This document shows positions 42,801 through 50,544 of a stretch of 64,000 nucleotides of DNA, one piece after another. The stretch lies in NCBI RefSeq assembly GCF_017896165.1, contig NZ_JAFCNB010000019.1, positions 1-64,000 on the forward strand, written 5' to 3'. Origin of the DNA: Microbispora oryzae. Its GTDB lineage: Bacteria > Actinomycetota > Actinomycetes > Streptosporangiales > Streptosporangiaceae. Each line of letters begins with the position of its first letter. Position 1 is the first letter of the stretch. The translations under genes were made by a program, and so were the position numbers. The notes under the pieces are model-generated. The model saw only the letters and a program-made list of their open reading frames with translations, had not been told where the DNA came from and made no database searches.

Positions 42801-43293
42801 GCCGCTCGATTCCCTGCAGCGCGGCGTTCAATTGGGTACCGGATCGGGCGGCGGCCAGCAGCTCGGTCATGCCGCCATCGCCGGAGGCCAGCAGCTCACC
42901 GCCCTTACGCAACTCCTCGCTGTCGAGGGCGAACTCGGTGATGAATGTCCGCCGGTCGATACCTCCGAGGAATGGGGCGAGCGCCTCCTGGTTGATCGGC
43001 CTGCCCGAACTGTCGAGCAGTGGATTCTTGCGCCTCTTATAGCGAGCGATGTCGATCACTGTGCCGTCGGCCGACGACAGGCGCGCGCCGAGCTGCAGAT
43101 TCCGCAGGCCATGCTTGAATCCGTAACGTGAACGTTCGTCGATTCCGTAGAGAAGCTGGTCGAGCGCACCGCGCGTGGTGGACTTGCCCGCCTCGTTCGA
43201 GCCGAACACCAGATGCACCCCAGGTGCGGCGAGGTCCAGGGAGAAATCGGCGAACGCGCCATAGGCTATGAGGTCAAGCCGTTCGATGCGCAC
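39841..43293 (-). CDS. SbcC/YhaN-like SMC-type ATPase
   Basis: 1150 residues from GTG at 43293. Starts MRIERLDLIAYGAFADF with Walker A GSNEAGKST (Lys37), the AAA_23/YhaN pattern. Long coiled coils fill the middle. The C-terminus has ELSEGTRDQLYLALRLA (signature) and PFAVDDIFITFDEER (Walker B). Pairs with the SbcD-like gene 5 bases upstream; such pairs form ATP-driven nuclease complexes acting on DNA ends. The last gene of the operon, an Mrr-type nuclease, makes this different from a plain repair pair. Confidence 0.88.
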   Translation of the reverse strand: MRIERLDLIAYGAFADFSLDLAAPGVHLVFGSNEAGKSTTRGALDQLLYGIDERSRYGFKHGLRNLQLGARLSSADGTVIDIARYKRRKNPLLDSSGRPINQEALAPFLGGIDRRTFITEFALDSEELRKGGELLASGDGGMTELLAAARSGTQLNAALQGIERRQRDLYLKGGQKPLINANLTQLKGARQSLHLAVLRPQDYREADRAVAEAERELATVEAVLREKKRRLTELERLSTMLPMLAQQSDLSQRIAGIEAEGVIAPSNIREKLPELLGEQREFAAELRAHHVRLESLERQLSEIELDERVLRHADAIDRLVKELAAIQDAVERQVRSSGEAARIREQAERRLRMVHPEASLADVRLFRIPRALVEQARGLRDRGRTVADDCRRAAETVDRWRHKREQGDKELSELPLPEDASELRTAHNAVPDDLLSTFVETETTAEQTAKRFGQLLKLLGLPDLAPAEALVMRVPTWQQIEEATAKTHELEQARRDLLKDRDKDQQSLDSRRRKLARFIANDAPPTRRELDEIRGRRDELITRLLEDPTQKASALSAIEQADRTADAMIQHAKKVADRMALEREIAELEDTIPGYQTRLEVLDTAEADAQRSWEALWNTYPAKTPTMIEGSHVLDQIDQLRAFAQELQDTHVSLTHQQRRIEEHSARLRKLLRMPSSDPELLPGETTDLSRLLELVEVAQDRLEEHRRIADIRAASEATLKNAEANLAEAEVSLAAAKQTAADHEREWEKFLQRVGLPTDRDADTALADLERLGQVAQNVDEADEADRTARQDNLRIAEFRDLLDATARACGHDLPSSPAVWHLVVEPLAQALTEQRRAGELREQLIDQQRELTAQIAEANASVIKIQSFLDDFIVKLGVSSAADLELSVERASRVKEDLAKLATLKEALPQGEELRALSQQAAVTSDAEVEAELAELRDEIGKLEEHKSQWTERAAEKRQDLGRLNGSPDAARVAADIAQICAELADDAEEYLRLEVARRAILTCMEDYRNADQAPVLARAAEVFRVLTCDRYTGLELSDEERPSILAKAHDGALLAGAELSEGTRDQLYLALRLATLERHADAGNALPFAVDDIFITFDEERTAAGLRVLNDLAGRFQVIVFTHHQHVVATAVKELPPDRVHVHLLPR

Positions 43294-43298
43294 CTATA

Positions 43299-44534
43299 TC
43301 ACCGGATTTCCTGCAGGAGGGATTCTACAAGCTGGAAGGCTTCCTCAGACACCCGTTTCGCCCAGGCGGGGTCATCGAGGTCGATGCCGTCTCTGCCCTT
43401 GATCTCAGGCGGGATTACCCCAAGCAGCGGGCTCTCTTTGAGCATCGCGGACAGACGATCAGGGTCGGCGCCAAGACCGGTGATGGTGCGGCGTAGATCC
43501 GCAATGACTCCGCCGCTGCCAGATTCGGCTACGTACTCGGTGGATGTACGGATCTTGAGCTTCTCCATCCACAGGTGTGTATAGTGTCCGGCGGCTGCCC
43601 GCAGTTCATGGAGTAATTGATCGCGCTTTCCCCAGAGCGTCGAGTTGATGGAGGTGCGGCCGGTCAAGGTGACTCGCACCGCGTGCAGTCGGTCGGTCGG
43701 AAAGTTCTGGAACTGTTCCTGTGCCCGGCTAAGCACCTGATCGGTGTCCTCGACGCCGGAGACGTCCACTACGATGTTCTCCCAGCGGGCCGTGTCCAAG
43801 TCGTGGTGCTCAACCGAACGGACCTGCAGGTCGTTTCCGCCGACTGTGACGACACTGCAACCCTTGCGGCCAGTCTCACGAGCGTGACGTCCCTGGATGT
43901 TGCCGGGATAAACGATCCATGGATCGTTCCGAACCACCTTGCGGGCGTGGATGTGCCCGAGCGCCCAATAGTCATAGCCCTTGGATTCCAGGTCCGCGAG
44001 CGTACACGGTGCATATCGCTTGTGCTCGGGATTGCCGCCGTCCAGGGCAGTGTGCAGCAGTCCTATGTTGAAGAGTCCCTCGTCCCTCTGCGGGTAGGCG
44101 GCAGCGAGGTTGTCGGTGAGGTCCCAACGGCTGAATCCCTGACCGTGAACGGAGATGCCCACCTCCTCGTTCCGTTCGGTCTCCGGCTTGTCGGTGGCGA
44201 GGACGTGCACGTTGTCAGGCATTTGAAGACTGCGCATCGTCCGGTTCTGCGCGTCATGGTTGCCCGAGACCATGTACACGGGGATGTCGGCTCGCAGCAG
44301 TTCGGACATCTGGCTCACGAAGAACAACCCTGTCTGAAAGTCGCGCCAGTCGCCGTCATACACGTCCCCCGCCAATAGCACCGCATCCACGGGCAGTTCG
44401 AGCGCTAGGGAGACGAGGTTCTTCAGGGCTCCGCGCGTCGCCAACCGCAGGTCTTCGACTGGGGCGCCTTCGTAACGGGACAGCCCCCGCAGCGGACTGT
44501 CGATGTGAAGATCAGCGGCGTGCAGAATCTGCAT
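43299..44534 (-). CDS. SbcD/YhaO-like metallophosphoesterase nuclease
   Basis: 411 residues from ATG at 44534 with GGAAGGAA upstream. All metallophosphoesterase motifs are present: DLHIDSP (Asp8, His10), LAGDVYDG, SGNHD, NIGLLHT, and GHIHAR. The C-terminal capping region is helical. Acts as a Mn-dependent DNA nuclease with the SMC-like partner that begins 5 bases after its stop. First gene of the three-gene minus-strand operon. Confidence 0.9.
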   Translation of the reverse strand: MQILHAADLHIDSPLRGLSRYEGAPVEDLRLATRGALKNLVSLALELPVDAVLLAGDVYDGDWRDFQTGLFFVSQMSELLRADIPVYMVSGNHDAQNRTMRSLQMPDNVHVLATDKPETERNEEVGISVHGQGFSRWDLTDNLAAAYPQRDEGLFNIGLLHTALDGGNPEHKRYAPCTLADLESKGYDYWALGHIHARKVVRNDPWIVYPGNIQGRHARETGRKGCSVVTVGGNDLQVRSVEHHDLDTARWENIVVDVSGVEDTDQVLSRAQEQFQNFPTDRLHAVRVTLTGRTSINSTLWGKRDQLLHELRAAAGHYTHLWMEKLKIRTSTEYVAESGSGGVIADLRRTITGLGADPDRLSAMLKESPLLGVIPPEIKGRDGIDLDDPAWAKRVSEEAFQLVESLLQEIR

Positions 44535-44732
44535 GCGGTTCCTTCCAAGGAAGCGGAAGCGGTGGGGGCGCAGGAGACCTGAGTGACTTTTGCTAACGAT
44601 AACGAGCGTGCGGTGCCTGGCTCACCGAAAGTGACGAAACAGGGGCAGTGAGAGCCATGAACACCAGAGCGTCTCGCGCACCACGCAAGATCAGTCGCCA
44701 GAAACGACAAGTCCGATAAATTTCACGACGCA

Positions 44733-45044
44733 TCAGTTCAGTTCGTCGGCGAGGCCGGCCTTCTGGACCAGACGGCCCCACCGGGAGCTGCGATCGAAGG
44801 CTCGGGCGATGGCGACGCCGGTGGGCAGATCTCCCTCTGCCGCATGGTTCTGCTGCGTCCATCGCCAGGCCTCTCGCTGCAGCGTCCGACCGTCCCCCTT
44901 GGGCTCAGCCGCGACGGTGTCTTTCTCCTGATCCTCTTGTAGCTCGACAGGGTCAGCTTTCGCGTCGACGGCAGGAGCAGGATGAATAGTCTGGGAATCT
45001 TCAGGCTCTGCTCGTCCTCCCGCATAGTGACGGATCTGAGACAT
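44733..45044 (-). pseudogene. Remnant resembling the tail of an SpdB/DUF2637-type transfer protein
   Basis: The conserved end reads REAWRWTQQNHAAEGDLPTG, then VAIARAFDRSSRWGRLVQKAG, which matches the tail common in DUF2637 / SpdB-like proteins of actinomycete plasmids and integrative conjugative elements. A Met at 45044 opens about 103 residues, but the membrane-spanning N-terminal half expected of the family is missing. It may be truncated, or a short free-standing tail protein. Its position next to the direct repeat suggests the ruin of an integrative element. Confidence 0.5.
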
Positions 45045-45101
45045 CAGGAGCTCGTAGCTGCCGAGCAAGGCCAGCGACGGCCAGGCGGCGATGACACCAC
45101 A

Positions 45102-45285
45102 CTGACCGATCTCTGGAGAACGGACGTGGACGCGGACCACAGAAACCTGCTGAGTGGCGGGGTGTACTCAGTGGCCGCCCTCACCCTCTGAGCAGGGTTG
45201 GTGGGAGACCATGGCCGGGCAACCGCCCGCGCCGACCGAGTCTCAACGCGTCGGCCGCGGTGACGTGGCAGCCGTCCAGGAACTC
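45102..45285 (+). pseudogene. Fragment of an NsdA-type regulator gene, copy B of a direct repeat
   Basis: Reads LTDLWRTDVDADHRNLLSGG, VYSVAALTL, then a stop; a frame change continues as EQGWWETMAGQPPAP and GDVAAVQELD, where similarity ends. Same protein region and orientation as 29115-29295, 16 kb away; here the first frame is better preserved. No start, helix-turn-helix or C-terminus. Confidence 0.72.
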
Positions 45286-45420
45286 GACGTGGGCTTTACT
45301 TGCACGTGTAACGGCACGTCATGGATTACGGATGTCCCAGAAGGCGGTGACCTTCGACGAGCATGTACCGCTTGAGGGTGATGAGCGATAGCGTGCCCAC
45401 AGGTTTGAAGATCGCGGAAT

Positions 45421-48400
45421 ATGGGCGGGATGGACGTCTTCAAGGTTCACGAGCAGCTGATTGCCGACTACGCTGCGTTCACATCGGGTTTCACCGAGAT
45501 CGAGGACGAGCGGATCAAGGAACACGTCCAGAAGCGGCTTGGTGAGGGCGAGCAGTGGCCTGATCCCTACCTGTCGCTGAATCCGAACTTCGCGCCCGGC
45601 GGTTCTATCACCCAGCTCATCGGTCAGGGCCTGCTGGTCGAAGAGTGCGAACGCATCTTCCGCGTCGGCAAGGACGACTCCTCCGAGGGCCACGTCCTCA
45701 ACCTGCACCGTCACCAGCGTGAGGCTGTGGAGATTGCACGGACAGGCGCAAGCTATGTGCTCACCACCGGGACGGGATCGGGTAAGAGCCTCAGTTACAT
45801 CGTGCCGATCGTGGACTGGGTGCTCCGCCAGAAGGAGAGCGGCGCCTATCAGCCGGGCGTGAAGGCGATCATCGTCTATCCGATGAACGCGCTTGCCAAC
45901 AGCCAGGTGCACGAGCTCGACAAGTTCCTCAGAGAGGGGTACGGACCCGGCCGTGAGCCGGTGACATTCCGCCGGTACACGGGGCAGGAGAAGGGGCATG
46001 AGCGGCAGCAGATTCTGGCCGACCCTCCGGACATTCTGCTGACCAACTACGTCATGCTCGACCTGGTCCTGACCCGGCCGGGTGAGCGGGACAGCCTCAT
46101 CACCGCGGCGCGGGGCCTGCGCTGGCTGGTTCTCGACGAGTTGCACACCTATCGCGGCCGGCAGGGCGCCGACGTGGCGATGCTGGTCCGCCGCGTACGG
46201 GATGCATGCGAGGCCGATGAGATCCAGTGCGTCGGCACGTCCGCCACGATGACAACCGAGGGCAGCGAGCAGCACCGCCGCGAGAAGGTGGCGGAGACCG
46301 CGACCCGTCTGTTCGGTGTTCCGGTGGCGCGGGCGCATGTGATCGGCGAGACGTTGGAGCGTGCCACAACAGCGGATCCGGACGCCGTGACCGGCCTCAA
46401 GATCCCCGAACAGGACTACGACAGTTTCATCGCCGACCCGCTCGCGGCGTGGGTGGAGGCGCAGTTCGGCGTGGTCGCCGATCCGGCCACGGGTGCGCTG
46501 ACCCGTCCGCCCCGTCCGCGTACGGTCCCGGAAGCAGCTCGCGATCTTGCTGCTCGCACCGGATACACCCCGGAGGAGTGCGCGGCGGCGATCCAGGAAA
46601 CGCTCAAGCGAGGCGCGGCGATCAGCCATCCGCGGACGCAGCGACCCGTGTTCGCCTTCCGGCTGCACCAGTTCCTTTCCAAGGGTGACGACGTCTACCT
46701 GAGCATCGAGCCGGAGGACGTCCGTTACATCACCAGCCGCTACCAGAAAGTGGTTCCCCAACCCGGCAAGGACGATCACATCCTGCTTCCTGCGTCGTTC
46801 TGCCGGGAGTGTGGTCAGGAGTACCTGACCGTGCGGCGGGTGGACGACAAGGGGACCATCCGGTTCAAATCCCGCCGTGACGTCGATCAGGCCGGTGATG
46901 AGCTGGACGGCTACCTGTATGTCTCGAGCGATTTCCCGTGGCCGGACACTACACAGATCGCGGTCGACGATCAGCGGGTGCCGGAGTCGTGGCTGGAGAC
47001 GTCGAGCGACGGATCCCCCAACGTGATTGCGGCCAAACGGAAGTACCTCCCCGAGATCGTCCATGTCGCCCCGAATGGCTATGTGGACGAAGACGGCACC
47101 CGCGCCGCGTATATCGCTGCCCCTTTCACCTTCTGTCTTGCCTGCCGGACGTCGTACGAGCAGGTGCGCGGCAGTGACTTCGCCAAGCTGGGGTCGCTCG
47201 CGGTGGAGGGCCGCAGTTCGGCCACGAGCGTGATCAGCTCCACTGTGGTGCGGACCCTGCGCGAGACCCCGGAGACTGAGAAGCCTCAGCGTAAGCTGCT
47301 GGCGTTCACGGACAACCGGCAGGACGCCAGCCTGCAGGCCGGCCACTTCAACGACTTCGTGCAGGTCGTCCAGCTCCGCGGCGCTCTCTACAGGGCCCTT
47401 CAGGCGGCCCCCGACGGCCTCACCCACGAAGTGATCGCGCAGCGAGTCACCGAAGCACTGAACCTCGCCTTCGCCGACTTCGCACAGAAACCCGAGGCCA
47501 GGTTCACTGCGGAGCGCAACACGTGGAAGGCACTACGCCAGCTCATCAACTACCGGCTCTATCTGGACCTGGAACGCGGCTGGCGGATCACGATGCCGAA
47601 CCTGGAGCAGACGGGCCTGCTGAAGGTTGATTACTTGGACCTTCCAGACATCGCCGCGGCGCAGGATCTCTGGGACGGCGCGCACTACGCGCTGCGGGAC
47701 GACCGGCCGGAGTTACGTGACGAGCTGTTGCGGACTCTGCTGGACGAATTGCGCCGGGTCCTGGCGATCGATGCCGACTGCCTGACCGAGCCCGGGTTCG
47801 AGCAGATCAAGGAGGAGAGCCGCCACTACCTCAAAGATCCGTGGGCCATGGAGCCGACGGAGAACGTGGTCTACGCTGCCGTCGCTTATCCACGCGCTGG
47901 TCGGCATGGTGGGCTGCGATCCAGCAAGGACCTGCATCTGACGGGGTTCGGCGCGTACGGGAAGTACCTGCTGCGCGAGCACACGGGTCTTTCCCGGGAC
48001 GACGCGCACGCGATGATCCGGGACATGCTGTCGGTCCTGGAACGCTGCGGCATCCTCGTCCGGGAGCGGGATGGTTACCAGCTCAAGGCTTCGTCGATCA
48101 TCTGGCGGCTCGGGGACGGCAAGGCGGGAGCGGAGGACAGGATCCGCAAGCATGTCGCGGCCGATACCGGCCCTCGGATCAACCCGTTCTTCCAACGCCT
48201 CTACACGGAGAAGGCGGCCAACCTCGCCGGCCTGCAGGCCCGGGAGCACACCGCCCAGGTCATGAACGAGCTGCGCAGCATCCGTGAGGAGCTGTTCCGC
48301 GCGGGTGATCTTCAGGTCCTCTACTGCTCACCCACGATGGAGTTGGGCATCGACATCGCCAGCCTGAACGCGGTCGCGATGCGCAACGTCCCGCCCACAC

Positions 48401-50544
48401 CGGCGAACTACGCCCAGCGGGCGGGCCGGGCGGGCAGGTCCGGGCAACCGGCCCTGGTGGTGACCTACTGCGCTACCGGCAATGCCCACGATCAGTACTA
48501 CTTCCGGCATCGTGACCAGATGGTGGCGGGGTCGGTGGCCGCGCCTCGGCTCGATCTCACCAACGAGGACTTAATCCGTTCCCATGTGCATGCGATCTGG
48601 CTGGCCGAGACCGGGCTGCCCCTCGACAGCTCGATCAGCAAGATCCTCGATGTCGACGCCCCTGGGTTCCCCCTGCTGCCGAAGGTGCGTACGGCGGTCG
48701 CCAACGCGCAGGCGCAGATGCGGGCAGGCGAGAGGGCCCGCGTGGTCCTGGCGGAACGCGTCAGCGAGCTGAACCTGACCTCGTGGTGGCACGACGACTG
48801 GATCGATCGGACCGTTCAGGACGCGCCGAAGGAGTTCGACGCCGCATTCGACCGCTGGCGAGAGCTTTACCGTACGGCACAGGCCGAGCGGGAGGAACAG
48901 CACCGCATCATCGGCGACCACTCCACGGGTAAGAAGGCTCGCGACCTCGCGACCGCCCGCCGGCGCGAGGCGGAAAGCCAGCTCAAGCTGCTCCGCAACG
49001 AGGATTCCGAGGACTTCCAGACGGACTTCTACTCCTACAGGTACCTCGCCTCTGAGGGGTTCCTGCCAGGTTATTCGTTCCCCCGGCTGCCGCTGCGTGC
49101 CTACATTGCGGCCCGCAAGGGCAAGACCACCGAGGTCGAGTTCATCCACCGGCCGCGCTTCATCGCCATCCGCGAGTTCGGCCCGGACGCCCTCATCTAT
49201 CACGAGGGCTCGCGCTACCAGGTCAAGGAGGTCCAGCTCGCGCCCAACGAGCAAGGAGGCAGCGGGCTCGACACCAAGTCGGCGCGACGCTGCGAGTTCT
49301 GCGGTTACCTGCATGACTCCGTCGTCGGCATCGACATGTGCGAGTCCTGCGGCGGGCGACTCGGCAAGACCATGCACCGGCTGCTTCGGTTGCAAACCGT
49401 CAAGACGGTCCGCCGCGATCGGATCTCCTCCGATGAGGAGGAGCGGCGCCGTGCCGGATACGACCTGGTCACCTCCTACCGCTTCAATGACCACGGCGTC
49501 CGTCCCGGTCGTCTTGACACCGCGGCCGTGAACAAGGGCGCCGTGCTGCAGCTGCAGTACGGTGACACCGCGACGGTGCGGGTGACCAATATGGGACGGC
49601 GACAGCACACCAGCACCGGGTTCTGGATCAACGTCCACACCGGCAGGTGGTTGTCGGAGACAGATGCTCTTACCCCGGAACTCGAGCGCATCGACGACGC
49701 TGGCCGGGTCCAGGCCAAACAGCAGGTCATCCCGTACGTCGAGGACCGCCGCAACATCCTCGTCACCCGCATGGCCGCAGCGGTGAGCGAGGAGACGGCG
49801 ATCAGTTTCATGTACGCGCTGGAGCGCGGTATCGAGGCCGAGTTCCAGCTCGAAGACAGCGAACTGACCAGCGAACCCCTGCCCGACGAGGCCCACCGCG
49901 GCCGGGCGCTGTTCATCGAGAGCTCCGAGGGCGGCGCGGGGGTGTTGCGCCGCCTGGTCATGGAGGACGACGCCCTCGCCAACGCCGCCCGACGGGCCTT
50001 GGAGATCGCCCACTTCGACCCCAACACCGGGGAGGACACCGGTGGTGCGATCAACGGCGAGCGCTGTGCCAAGGCTTGCTACGACTGCCTGCTCTCGTTC
50101 AGCAACCAAGGCAAGCACGAGCAGATCGACCGCCACCTGGCGCGTGATCTGCTGCTGGCCCTCTCCCAGGCCCGCGTACCCCTGCCCCCGGCGACGAAGC
50201 CTCAGGACACCTGGGAACCGGTTCGCTCCGACGCCGAGTCGAACGATCCGCTGCACGCGTTCGTGTGCTGGTTGGAGGAGTGGGAGTACCGTGCGCCGGA
50301 CGCGCTCAAGGCGCACCTGAACGGCATACGGGTTGAAATGGTCTACGACACTCCGCACGGGCAGGCGGCGGTGTTTGTCGATGGCCCGGACAACGCTGAC
50401 GATCCCGGCCGTGACGAGGACGCCGAAGACGAGCTTCGCGATCTTGGGTGGAGTGTCGTGCGTGTCCCCTACGGTGGGGACTACGCGCAGATCGTGAAGA
50501 AGTACCCGAGTGTGTTCGGAACGAGCCGCAGGGAGCAGCATTGA
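45421..50544 (+). CDS. Large DEAD/DEAH helicase with DUF1998 (DrmA/DrmB- or DruE-like)
   Basis: 1707 residues from ATG at 45421 (or ATG at 45430). The helicase N-terminal part has Walker A TGTGSGKS (around Lys122), AIIVYPMNALANSQ, and LVLDELHTYRGRQGAD as motif II. The second RecA domain is near 960-1020 (LYCSPTMELGIDIASL; QRAGRAGRSGQ). Zinc-type Cys groups occur at SFCRECGQEY, TFCLACRTSY and RCEFCGYLHDS with CESCGG. The C-terminal DUF1998 has SSEGGAGVLRRL, then CAKACYDCLLSFSNQ. DUF1998 helicases are core parts of DISARM (split in DrmA and DrmB) and Druantia (DruE). First gene of a tightly overlapping five-gene operon. Confidence 0.85.
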   Translation: MGGMDVFKVHEQLIADYAAFTSGFTEIEDERIKEHVQKRLGEGEQWPDPYLSLNPNFAPGGSITQLIGQGLLVEECERIFRVGKDDSSEGHVLNLHRHQREAVEIARTGASYVLTTGTGSGKSLSYIVPIVDWVLRQKESGAYQPGVKAIIVYPMNALANSQVHELDKFLREGYGPGREPVTFRRYTGQEKGHERQQILADPPDILLTNYVMLDLVLTRPGERDSLITAARGLRWLVLDELHTYRGRQGADVAMLVRRVRDACEADEIQCVGTSATMTTEGSEQHRREKVAETATRLFGVPVARAHVIGETLERATTADPDAVTGLKIPEQDYDSFIADPLAAWVEAQFGVVADPATGALTRPPRPRTVPEAARDLAARTGYTPEECAAAIQETLKRGAAISHPRTQRPVFAFRLHQFLSKGDDVYLSIEPEDVRYITSRYQKVVPQPGKDDHILLPASFCRECGQEYLTVRRVDDKGTIRFKSRRDVDQAGDELDGYLYVSSDFPWPDTTQIAVDDQRVPESWLETSSDGSPNVIAAKRKYLPEIVHVAPNGYVDEDGTRAAYIAAPFTFCLACRTSYEQVRGSDFAKLGSLAVEGRSSATSVISSTVVRTLRETPETEKPQRKLLAFTDNRQDASLQAGHFNDFVQVVQLRGALYRALQAAPDGLTHEVIAQRVTEALNLAFADFAQKPEARFTAERNTWKALRQLINYRLYLDLERGWRITMPNLEQTGLLKVDYLDLPDIAAAQDLWDGAHYALRDDRPELRDELLRTLLDELRRVLAIDADCLTEPGFEQIKEESRHYLKDPWAMEPTENVVYAAVAYPRAGRHGGLRSSKDLHLTGFGAYGKYLLREHTGLSRDDAHAMIRDMLSVLERCGILVRERDGYQLKASSIIWRLGDGKAGAEDRIRKHVAADTGPRINPFFQRLYTEKAANLAGLQAREHTAQVMNELRSIREELFRAGDLQVLYCSPTMELGIDIASLNAVAMRNVPPTPANYAQRAGRAGRSGQPALVVTYCATGNAHDQYYFRHRDQMVAGSVAAPRLDLTNEDLIRSHVHAIWLAETGLPLDSSISKILDVDAPGFPLLPKVRTAVANAQAQMRAGERARVVLAERVSELNLTSWWHDDWIDRTVQDAPKEFDAAFDRWRELYRTAQAEREEQHRIIGDHSTGKKARDLATARRREAESQLKLLRNEDSEDFQTDFYSYRYLASEGFLPGYSFPRLPLRAYIAARKGKTTEVEFIHRPRFIAIREFGPDALIYHEGSRYQVKEVQLAPNEQGGSGLDTKSARRCEFCGYLHDSVVGIDMCESCGGRLGKTMHRLLRLQTVKTVRRDRISSDEEERRRAGYDLVTSYRFNDHGVRPGRLDTAAVNKGAVLQLQYGDTATVRVTNMGRRQHTSTGFWINVHTGRWLSETDALTPELERIDDAGRVQAKQQVIPYVEDRRNILVTRMAAAVSEETAISFMYALERGIEAEFQLEDSELTSEPLPDEAHRGRALFIESSEGGAGVLRRLVMEDDALANAARRALEIAHFDPNTGEDTGGAINGERCAKACYDCLLSFSNQGKHEQIDRHLARDLLLALSQARVPLPPATKPQDTWEPVRSDAESNDPLHAFVCWLEEWEYRAPDALKAHLNGIRVEMVYDTPHGQAAVFVDGPDNADDPGRDEDAEDELRDLGWSVVRVPYGGDYAQIVKKYPSVFGTSRREQH

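Larger units (their letters stand above)
44535..45420. other. Right-hand junction of the Wadjet/YhaON segment
   Basis: 886 bases between divergent operons. Contains a plasmid-transfer-type remnant (44733-45044, minus), a regulator fragment that repeats 29115-29295, and the promoter region of the helicase operon. In the last part TTGCAC at 45300-45305 could be a -35 element, but no good -10 follows. Confidence 0.55.

Noticed and set aside
45319..47427. 702-codon open frame on the minus strand
   Set aside because: It is the exact antisense of the DUF1998 helicase gene. High GC at third positions keeps antisense frames open; the plus frame has clear helicase motifs.
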